From assembly GCA_009784355.1 (NCBI GenBank), contig WRBU01000002.1, positions 1 to 17,889 on the forward strand: DNA of 17,889 bases. The letters are read 5' to 3'. The DNA is from Defluviitaleaceae bacterium (GTDB taxonomy: Bacteria; Bacillota; Clostridia; Lachnospirales; WRAX01). This document shows positions 6,938 to 12,380 of the stretch, one piece after another. Below the pieces are notes generated by a model that saw only the letters and a list, made by a program, of their open reading frames with translations, had not been told where the DNA came from and did not search any database. Position 1 is the first letter of the stretch; each line of letters begins with the position of its first letter. Made by a program: the position numbers and the translations under genes.

Positions 6938-8107
6938 ATGTCTATTATACCAGAAGTCGACATCAATTTACAATCAGCAAGTTTATTAATTAGACAAAAA
7001 AGAAAGCGTCTAAACATGACACAAAAAGAATTAGCAGATGCAGTTGGTATGCCTAAATACGGAGATAGAACCATTAGAAGGTGGGAAAAAGAGGAAACAC
7101 TCCCCTCCCAATTAGAGTTAACTTCCATATTAAACTTTCCAGAAAATATGCCATATAAAAACAATGAAGACGCACCATTAAAGATGATAGACCTATTTTG
7201 TGGCATAGGCGGGACACGGCTCGGCTTCCAATTAACAGGAAAAGTCAAGTCAGTGTTTAGCAGTGAGATTGACAGCTTTGCAATCAAAACTTACAAATCC
7301 AACTTTGGCGAAACTCCTTATGGGGATATTACTTTAATAGATGAAAAGAGCGTGCCTGACCACGATATTTTGGTAGGCGGTTTCCCTTGTCAAGCATTTA
7401 GCATGGCAGGAAAAAAATTAGGTTTTGAAGATACTAGGGGCACTTTATTTTTCGATATTGCAAGAATATTGAAAGAAAAACGACCAAAGGCATTTTTGCT
7501 TGAAAACGTAAAAAACTTAAAGAGCCACGGCAAAGGAGAAACTTTTAAGGTTATAGAAGGTACACTTAAAGATTTAGGGTACGCTGTATTTACAACGATA
7601 TTCTCTTCAAAAGATTTTGGAGTTCCACAAAACAGAGAGCGTATATACATTGTTGGATTTGATATTCAGCAAGTTCCTAATTGGAATGAGTTTGCATTCC
7701 CAACACCCCCAAAGACTCAAATTTGTGTAGGTGATATTTTAGAAGATAATGTTGACAACAAATACACTATATCCGACAAACTTTGGGAAGGGCATCAACG
7801 CAGGAAGCAAGAACATAAGGATAAAGGCAATGGTTTTGGCTACTCGCTTTTTTCTAAAAACAGCCCATATGTAAATACTATTTCGGCGAGATATTATAAA
7901 GATGGAAGCGAGGTTTTAATAGCTCAAGAAAACAACAATCCCAGAAAGATTACTCCAAGAGAAGCAGCTAGACTTCAAGGATTTCCAGAAAATTTTATAA
8001 TCCCTGTAAGCGATACACAGTCATATAAGCAATTTGGCAATACTGTCAGTGTGCCTGTTGTAAAGGCAATAGCAGATAATATTTTAAACATTATTTGTAA
8101 ATTTTAA
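6938..8107 (+). CDS. DNA (cytosine-5) methyltransferase with N-terminal HTH
   Basis: A 389-residue enzyme that transfers a methyl group from S-adenosylmethionine to cytosine C5 and protects host DNA from the adjacent nuclease. Residues 14-56 form an XRE-type helix-turn-helix (MTQKELADAVG, then RTIRRWE). The catalytic domain follows: motif I DLFCGIGG (85-92), motif IV GGFPCQ with catalytic Cys151, motif VI ENV (189-191), motif VIII QNRERIY (231-237), a target-recognition region at about 245-335, motif IX-like TPREAARLQGFP (339-350) and motif X QFGNTVSVPVVKAI (365-378). All key residues are present. An HTH head is known in M.SsoII, M.Ecl18kI and M.ScrFIA, where it represses the enzyme's own gene. 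AGGAGG at 6926-6931 precedes the ATG by six bases. A second methyltransferase, as in the ScrFI system, is not present. Confidence 0.95.
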   Translation: MSIIPEVDINLQSASLLIRQKRKRLNMTQKELADAVGMPKYGDRTIRRWEKEETLPSQLELTSILNFPENMPYKNNEDAPLKMIDLFCGIGGTRLGFQLTGKVKSVFSSEIDSFAIKTYKSNFGETPYGDITLIDEKSVPDHDILVGGFPCQAFSMAGKKLGFEDTRGTLFFDIARILKEKRPKAFLLENVKNLKSHGKGETFKVIEGTLKDLGYAVFTTIFSSKDFGVPQNRERIYIVGFDIQQVPNWNEFAFPTPPKTQICVGDILEDNVDNKYTISDKLWEGHQRRKQEHKDKGNGFGYSLFSKNSPYVNTISARYYKDGSEVLIAQENNNPRKITPREAARLQGFPENFIIPVSDTQSYKQFGNTVSVPVVKAIADNILNIICKF

Positions 8108-8118
8108 CTGCAATAAAA

Positions 8119-8142
8119 AATCCCGCCATTTTCGGCGGAATT
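8119..8142. terminator. Bidirectional terminator after the methyltransferase
   Basis: AATCCCGCC (8119-8127) pairs with GGCGGAATT (8134-8142) with one C-A mismatch. It is followed by TTT on the plus strand and preceded by an A-run that is a T-run on the minus strand. It separates the methyltransferase gene from the convergent small membrane gene at 8144. Confidence 0.75.
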
Positions 8143-8143
8143 T

Positions 8144-8323
8144 TTACTTTCTGCGTTTTTTTGCTATGATGATAGTAATGGTTGCGGCAATAAAAACTGC
8201 AATAATTGTCACGAGAAGCGCGTTTGGGCGTGATGATGGATATGTCTTTATTTCAGCCCAAGCTATGCCAAAAGGTATAAGCACGCCTACAAAAGGCGTG
8301 TCTATTTCATATTTTTTTATCAA
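8144..8323 (-). CDS. 59-residue two-helix membrane protein, coupled to PilZ gene
   Basis: The reverse strand reads TTG at 8323-8321 to TAA at 8146-8144, 59 residues. There are two hydrophobic segments, about residues 10-23 (PFVGVLIPFGIAWA) and 36-54 (LLVTIIAVFIAATITIIIA), and a strongly basic end KKRRK. The C-terminal tail should be cytoplasmic; with two spans so would be the N-terminus. AGGATG overlaps the TAG stop of the PilZ gene (8337-8335) and stands about nine bases before the TTG, so the two genes look translationally coupled. A 7-bp hairpin (8282-8288 with 8294-8300) falls inside the gene. I recognise no family. A membrane partner for the c-di-GMP receptor is a reasonable guess from the coupling. 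Confidence 0.62.
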   Translation of the reverse strand: MIKKYEIDTPFVGVLIPFGIAWAEIKTYPSSRPNALLVTIIAVFIAATITIIIAKKRRK

Positions 8324-8334
8324 TACACATCATC

Positions 8335-8991
8335 CTAAATATTTTTTAGCTTATATTCAAAAAGGGCTAAAGCCAGCTTGCTTGTTTTTTCATTGTCTTC
8401 GGGGTAGTCAAAAACAAAAGCGTGGTCAAAGCGGTAGCTTACGGTTTGGTTGTGGTCGCCGCTGCGCACAAGGCGTGCTGTCATCGAAAAAACTTGAGGG
8501 GGTTTTAATGAAAATTCTACATGATAATTTTCGCCCTGTATAAGCGGAAGTCTATTGTTTGTGGAAACGCAAAGACCTCCGTTTGAAACGTCAAAGGTAG
8601 TTTCTTTTGAAATAAGCTGTGCTGCATCTGCATTATAAATATTTACAGGAAAGCTGGCTTCTATACGCGGACTTTTTCGGCGGCTGTGTTTTTCTATTGG
8701 CGTTATTGCTGTTAGCGAAAGTGCGTATTGCCCGTTAAAAAGAGGGGTGCCGTTTAATCTCGCTTTAAACACAGCAACTTCTGCACCCTTAAAAAAGCTG
8801 ATGCTTAAAACACATTCCGATGTCAAAGAATTTGCATGGACGTAAAGCTCGTCGCATTGTATTAAAAAGGTGCTTCCCCCTTCAAAATACAAAAAAGTAC
8901 CCAAAAAACTTTTGTTATTAAGGCAGGTATTTTTTGTTGACAAAACTTGTATGTCCATTTTTGTGCCTTCTTCAATAAACCTAATTTCCAT
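8335..8991 (-). CDS. PilZ-domain c-di-GMP receptor protein
   Basis: A 218-residue protein. The N-terminal part (residues 1-98) is a beta-rich YcgR-N/PilZN-like module and the C-terminal part (about 103-215) a PilZ domain. The c-di-GMP signature is complete: R105-K-S-P-R109 of RxxxR, and D134-V-S-N-G-G139 of DxSxxG. PilZ proteins with this two-part plan act as flagellar brakes or other c-di-GMP effectors. The start is ATG 8991: GGGAGG at 9006-9001 lies nine bases upstream, and the longer frame from 9030 would place that site inside the gene. A promoter lies at 9021-9049. The gene is coupled downstream to the 59-residue membrane protein. No flagellar operon is in view, so the process controlled (motility, adhesion or matrix) is open. 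Confidence 0.88.
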   Translation of the reverse strand: MEIRFIEEGTKMDIQVLSTKNTCLNNKSFLGTFLYFEGGSTFLIQCDELYVHANSLTSECVLSISFFKGAEVAVFKARLNGTPLFNGQYALSLTAITPIEKHSRRKSPRIEASFPVNIYNADAAQLISKETTFDVSNGGLCVSTNNRLPLIQGENYHVEFSLKPPQVFSMTARLVRSGDHNQTVSYRFDHAFVFDYPEDNEKTSKLALALFEYKLKNI

Positions 8992-9020
8992 GCTTTGCCG
9001 CCTCCCGTCTGCTTTTGTCC

Positions 9021-9049
9021 ATATTAACATTTATTTTACAAAAAAACAA
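9021..9049 (-). promoter_or_regulatory. Promoter of the PilZ gene
   Basis: On the reverse strand TTGTTT (9049-9044), a 17-base spacer and TAATAT (9026-9021), about 30 bases upstream of the chosen ATG at 8991. Confidence 0.5.
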
Positions 9050-9122
9050 GTGAATTTATAAATTTTGTGCGTTTTTTATTAAGACTTGAGTAAACCTGTG
9101 GTTACTTAAAGCAATGTATCGC

Positions 9123-9151
9123 TTGACATTTTTTGGGGTTGCGGTTAAAAT
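9123..9151 (+). promoter_or_regulatory. Strong promoter of the folD operon
   Basis: Consensus TTGACA (9123-9128), a 17-base spacer and TAAAAT (9146-9151). The transcript would start near 9158, after the ATG at 9114, which rules out a longer FolD beginning there. Confidence 0.75.
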
Positions 9152-9182
9152 GTTTAGGACTACTTTTTTCGGAGGTATATTT

Positions 9183-10019
9183 ATGTCGGCAATAATTATG
9201 GATGGCAATGCGTTGTCAAAGCAAATTAAAAAAGAAATTAAGTTAAAAATAGAACAAGCTGGCATACGCCCAGGCTTGGCTGTGGTAATTGTGGGGGAAG
9301 ATGCCGCAAGCCATGTTTATGTAAACCATAAGCAAAAAGATTGCGCCGAATGTGGCATACACAGCGAACGTTTTGCCCTTGCAGCAGATGCCGGCGAAGA
9401 AAAATTGCTTGCATTAATTGACGAATTAAACAACCGCAAGGACATTCACGGTATTTTGGTACAAATGCCGCTGCCAAAGGGTTATAGCGAACAAAAAGTC
9501 ATAGAAGCCATTGCTCCTGAAAAAGACGTAGACGCTTTTACGCTGCAAAATGTGGGACGTGTTATGGTTGGTGATTACACCTTTGCACCATGCACCCCTT
9601 ATGGAGTAATGAAACTTTTAGAGCATTACGGCATAGACCCTGCAGGCAAGCATTGCGTGGTCGTTGGGCGCAGCAATATTGTGGGCAAGCCGCAGGCAAT
9701 GCTGATGCTCCACAAGCACGCCACAGTTACCATTTGCCACAGCCGCACCCCAAATTTGACAGAAATAACCCGCCAAGCAGATATTTTAGTTGCCGCCGTG
9801 GGCAAAATTAATCTCATCACCGCCGACATGGTTAAGGCTGGTGCTGTTGTTATTGACGTAGCAATAAACCGTCACACAGACGGCAAATTATACGGTGATG
9901 TGGATTTTGATGCTGTTAAGGAAGTCGCAAGCCATATAACCCCCGTCCCTGGGGGCGTTGGTCCAATGACCCGTGCCGTTTTAATGCAAAATACTTTAAA
10001 TGCGGCGGGGGTGAATTAA
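9183..10019 (+). CDS. folD: Bifunctional methylene-THF dehydrogenase/cyclohydrolase FolD
   Basis: FolD oxidises 5,10-methylene-tetrahydrofolate with NADP+ to the methenyl form and hydrolyses that to 10-formyl-tetrahydrofolate, reversibly. The 278-residue length is typical. Visible motifs are Y46-V-N-H-K50 with the catalytic Tyr and Lys, QMPLP, EKDVDAF, CTPYGVMKLL, the Rossmann-fold VVVGRSNIVGKP, TVTICHSRT, ADILVAAVG, VIDVAIN and the terminal HITPVPGGVGPMT. The start is ATG 9183 with GGAGG at 9171-9175 seven bases upstream; the 23 residues encoded before it lie upstream of or across the promoter. The stop is directly followed by the ATG of the acetyltransferase gene (TAAATG). The enzyme pairs with Fhs, encoded 4.1 kb downstream in the same direction, which makes 10-formyl-THF from formate. 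Confidence 0.97.
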   Translation: MSAIIMDGNALSKQIKKEIKLKIEQAGIRPGLAVVIVGEDAASHVYVNHKQKDCAECGIHSERFALAADAGEEKLLALIDELNNRKDIHGILVQMPLPKGYSEQKVIEAIAPEKDVDAFTLQNVGRVMVGDYTFAPCTPYGVMKLLEHYGIDPAGKHCVVVGRSNIVGKPQAMLMLHKHATVTICHSRTPNLTEITRQADILVAAVGKINLITADMVKAGAVVIDVAINRHTDGKLYGDVDFDAVKEVASHITPVPGGVGPMTRAVLMQNTLNAAGVN

Positions 10020-10490
10020 ATGAGGTACCGCCAAGCAGAAGCGGGCGACATAAATATTTTAACCCAGTTGTTAGCAGAACTATATGAAACGCAAGCTCCC
10101 AGTATTTCTTACGAAGAACTCTTAAGAGAAAATCTAGCACATTTTGAAAATACAAACCAAATATTTTTTCTTGCCTTTGACGGCTATACAGCTATTGGCG
10201 TTTGCCACGCCAGCTTGCGCAATGAATACGTAAACGGCAAAGAGTTTGATGCTCCATGTGGGTATTTAGAGGCTGTTTATGTGCGTAAATCTCACCAAAG
10301 ACAAGGCATAGCATCCAAACTTGTGGAATATAGCGAAGATTGGGCACGCAAAAATGGTTGCCGTGAATTTTTAAGCGATTGCCTTTTAGATAATGTGGAT
10401 AGTTTTAATTTTCATTTAAAACTTGGGTTTGTGGAAGCGGGGAGATGTATTTTCTTTCGTAAAGAACTTGCTTGTATTGCTGGAGGTTAA
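10020..10490 (+). CDS. GNAT acetyltransferase, AAC(6')-like
   Basis: A 156-residue GNAT enzyme that moves acetyl from acetyl-CoA to an amine. The acetyl-CoA-binding motif A is LEAVYVRKSHQRQGIASKL, with Q-R-Q-G-I-A as the R/Q-x-x-G-x-G/A loop. The ending, S-D-x(6)-S-x-x-F-H-x-x-L-G-F then R-x-x-x-F-R-K-E-L, is the hallmark of the aminoglycoside 6'-N-acetyltransferase branch (AAC(6')-I type). The substrate could be an aminoglycoside or another amine, and resistance is not proven by sequence. The ATG touches the folD stop, so translation is coupled. The last seven residues after FRKEL (ACIAGG) are an extension: the diverged partial copy at 12252-12369 stops right after FRKEL. The next gene begins five bases after this stop. 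Confidence 0.87.
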   Translation: MRYRQAEAGDINILTQLLAELYETQAPSISYEELLRENLAHFENTNQIFFLAFDGYTAIGVCHASLRNEYVNGKEFDAPCGYLEAVYVRKSHQRQGIASKLVEYSEDWARKNGCREFLSDCLLDNVDSFNFHLKLGFVEAGRCIFFRKELACIAGG

Positions 10491-10494
10491 AGAC

Positions 10495-11352
10495 ATGGAT
10501 GGAGATAAAATGGTTGAGCATTTTGGAGAGGCATTTTACAATAAAGTCCTTGCCGATTTGCCAAAATATGCAGAGAAATGGAATTTATCCAACTTTGAAC
10601 AGATAGATTACTATTCTTGGAGCTGTCTTTTTACTTGCATTTCAGAACAATATGGTGATTGTGTGTTAAAAATTGGTTCACTTTTAGAATTGACACAAAC
10701 TGAATACCATCTACTAAAAGACTTTGGCGGCAATGGTTTGTGCAAAATATATGAAGCGGATGTTGACAATGGCGTTTTATTGATTGAACGTATAATGCCC
10801 GGAACGCAACTATCCGATGAACCCAGTCAAGACGCACGGATAAATGAATTTTGCTCCTTGGTTCAAAAGTTGCACAAACCCCCTGCAAACATGGATAAAT
10901 ACGATACATATATGGAGTGGGTTAGCGAAATTACCACTTTTATAAAAACCCGCCCCGATTATGCCGGCTTATGCCAAAAGATGATAAAGGCTGAGGGGAT
11001 ATGCCAACCTTTGTGGGAAAAATATACTGATAGGCTACTTTTACACGGCGACTTACATCTTGAAAATATACTACTAGGCAAAGACGGCTATTGTGCCATT
11101 GACCCCATGGGCGTAATAGGCGACCCAGTATTTAATGTGACGTTGTTTATTTTAGACGAAATAGACTGGGACACAGAAGGTAATTTTGAATATGTTGTAA
11201 AAACCATTTCAACAAAACTTAATATTCCCGAGCAGGATATACGAGCTTTGCTCTACATTGAAGCATGTAGGGTGAACTGCTGTTATGTGGAAGATGGTGA
11301 CTACGATGAAGTTGATATGGATGTCATATCGTTAGTGGAGCGCATGATGTGA
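10495..11352 (+). CDS. Aminoglycoside/hydroxyurea-type phosphotransferase
   Basis: A 285-residue kinase of the APH fold. The catalytic loop is H184-G-D186-L-H-x-E-N191 (Asp186 as base) and the metal-binding site is I-D203-P-M in the place of DFG, followed by GVIGDPVFN. This I-D-P and G-D-P-x-x-N arrangement and the W-x-x-Y region match the APH(6)/hydroxyurea kinase branch (streptomycin 6-phosphotransferase relatives) better than APH(3'). The N-terminal lobe holds DCVLKIG with the ATP-binding Lys59. The start is ATG 10495, eight bases after GGAGG (10482-10486); a longer frame from 10423 would overlap the acetyltransferase. The gene follows that acetyltransferase at five bases, forming a possible resistance pair inside the folD-fhs cluster. 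The actual substrate is unknown. Confidence 0.86.
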   Translation: MDGDKMVEHFGEAFYNKVLADLPKYAEKWNLSNFEQIDYYSWSCLFTCISEQYGDCVLKIGSLLELTQTEYHLLKDFGGNGLCKIYEADVDNGVLLIERIMPGTQLSDEPSQDARINEFCSLVQKLHKPPANMDKYDTYMEWVSEITTFIKTRPDYAGLCQKMIKAEGICQPLWEKYTDRLLLHGDLHLENILLGKDGYCAIDPMGVIGDPVFNVTLFILDEIDWDTEGNFEYVVKTISTKLNIPEQDIRALLYIEACRVNCCYVEDGDYDEVDMDVISLVERMM

Positions 11353-11400
11353 AAACAGCACAAAATTCTATTATTTATATTTTATACAGGAGGGATACTC

Positions 11401-11949
11401 ATTAATATTAACATTCGTGAAATAAAAATTGAAGATTTGGACGACTATTATTCAATGAACCATCCAAGCCGCAAGCACCATGAATTTAACGGCCCTTATT
11501 TTGCACGCACCACAGAAGACGAATTACAAGAGGACGTGCAATCTATTAGGGTCAAACTGGAAAACAGAGAAGATAATCCTTTGGGTAATAGTAAGATAAT
11601 AGCCAACGCTGATACTGATGAAATAATTGGTGTTGTAACATGGCATTGGAAAAGCAAAGAAACATTTTGGCTAGAAATTGGAATAGTAATTTTTAACGAA
11701 AACTATTGGGGTAAAGGCATAGCGACAAAGGCACTAAAGAAATGGATTGACCAAGTCTTTGATAGCCAGCCTGAAATAGTTAGGATAGGGTTGTCAACTT
11801 GGTCCGGCAATGTCGGGATGTGCAAAGTGGCTGAAAAAATAGGCTTGAAGCAAGAAGCGCGTTATCGTAAAGCTAGAATTGTAAATAATGAATATTATGA
11901 CTCGGTAAGCTACGGCATATTGCGGGAAGAGTGGACGAATATGCCGTAG
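11401..11949 (+). CDS. GNAT acetyltransferase (RimJ/RimL-like), probable AUU start
   Basis: A 182-residue acetyltransferase. Motif A is EIGIVIFNENYWGKGIATKAL, with W-G-K-G-I-A-T binding acetyl-CoA; the motif B region S-x-N-V-G-M-C-K-V-A-E-K-I-G-L and the ending Y-D-S-V-S-Y-G-I-L match the RimJ/RimL type. The first strand, NINIREIKIEDLDDYY, is encoded only if translation begins at ATT 11401. AGGAGGG (11388-11394) stands exactly six bases before that ATT, and no ATG, GTG or TTG lies between them. The first usable TTG (11437) would cut off the first beta strand and has no ribosome binding site. So either AUU is the start, as in infC, or an ATG was recently lost. The substrate is not predictable. 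It follows the kinase gene by 48 bases. Confidence 0.8.
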   Translation: MNINIREIKIEDLDDYYSMNHPSRKHHEFNGPYFARTTEDELQEDVQSIRVKLENREDNPLGNSKIIANADTDEIIGVVTWHWKSKETFWLEIGIVIFNENYWGKGIATKALKKWIDQVFDSQPEIVRIGLSTWSGNVGMCKVAEKIGLKQEARYRKARIVNNEYYDSVSYGILREEWTNMP

Positions 11950-11980
11950 GTTATTTATATAATCCGCATTTTAGAGGCGG

Positions 11981-12254
11981 CAATAATTTTTTGGAGGTAA
12001 AAAAATGAGCTACAAGTCAGACATTGAAATTGCACAGGCTACAACCATGCAACACATTTCTGCCATTGCCCAAAAGCTGGGCGTGGATGAGAAGTATTTG
12101 GAACAGTATGGAAATTACAAAGCGAAAATTGATTATGCTTTGAAGGCAAGCCTGATGGCAAGCTGATTTTAGTTACAGCAATAAATCCAACTCCTGCTGG
12201 TGAGGTCAAAAGCACGAATACCGTAGGGCTTTCAGACGCTTTGCGCAAAATTGG
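11981..12254 (+). pseudogene. Truncated, frameshifted copy of the fhs 5' end
   Basis: This stretch copies the intact gene from 14145 to about 14431: ribosome binding site, ATG (12005-12007) and the first 87 codons. It differs at about 21 of 250 aligned bases, nearly all synonymous in the first 46 codons. A 13-base deletion between two CTTTGA repeats (after 12142) shifts the frame, so translation would stop at TGA 12164-12166 after 53 residues. The ATP-binding P-loop is also damaged: GEGKST has become GEVKST in the original frame. At 12252-12254 the copy runs straight into a partial acetyltransferase copy, across a shared CGCAAAA-type microhomology. The ribosome binding site is intact, so a 53-residue product could still be made, but no function is expected. 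Confidence 0.92.
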
Positions 12255-12369
12255 TTGTCGTGAATTTTTAAGCGACTGCCTTTTGGATAATGTTGACAGC
12301 TTTAATTTTCATTTAAAACTTGGATTTGCGGAAACAGAAAGATGCATCTTTTTTCGCAAAGAGCTTTGA
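12252..12369 (+). pseudogene. 3' fragment copy of the AAC(6')-like acetyltransferase gene
   Basis: A partial copy of the acetyltransferase gene at 10355-10471, covering the last 39 or so codons ([25 protein letters not shown]...FFRKEL), ended by TGA at 12367-12369. About 17 of 114 bases differ, most at third codon positions; only three residues change (V to A, A to T, G to E). It therefore diverged while under selection as a working gene, then lost its 5' part. The join to the fhs copy is in the same frame as intact fhs, so before the 13-base deletion the block would have read as an Fhs-N/acetyltransferase-C fusion. The lipoprotein ribosome binding site (GAGGGG) begins at the stop. Confidence 0.92.
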
Positions 12370-12380
12370 GGGGTGATGCA

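Noticed and set aside
8282..8300. 7-bp hairpin (CACGCCT/AGGCGTG) as a terminator
   Set aside because: It lies inside the 59-codon gene and has no T-run on either strand.
8166..8543. Plus-strand 125-codon frame opposite the PilZ and small membrane genes
   Set aside because: No ribosome binding site, and it contradicts two well-supported minus-strand genes.
9114..9182. FolD starting at ATG 9114
   Set aside because: The codons lie over and upstream of a TTGACA-17-TAAAAT promoter; ATG 9183 has GGAGG and the usual FolD start.
12005..12166. The 53-codon frame of the fhs copy as a functional small gene
   Set aside because: It is the out-of-frame remainder of a deleted fhs copy with a broken P-loop region; no selection for a separate product is visible.
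12342..12380. Lipoprotein start at ATG 12342
   Set aside because: That ATG is within the acetyltransferase remnant; GTG 12381 has its own ribosome binding site and gives a normal lipoprotein signal.
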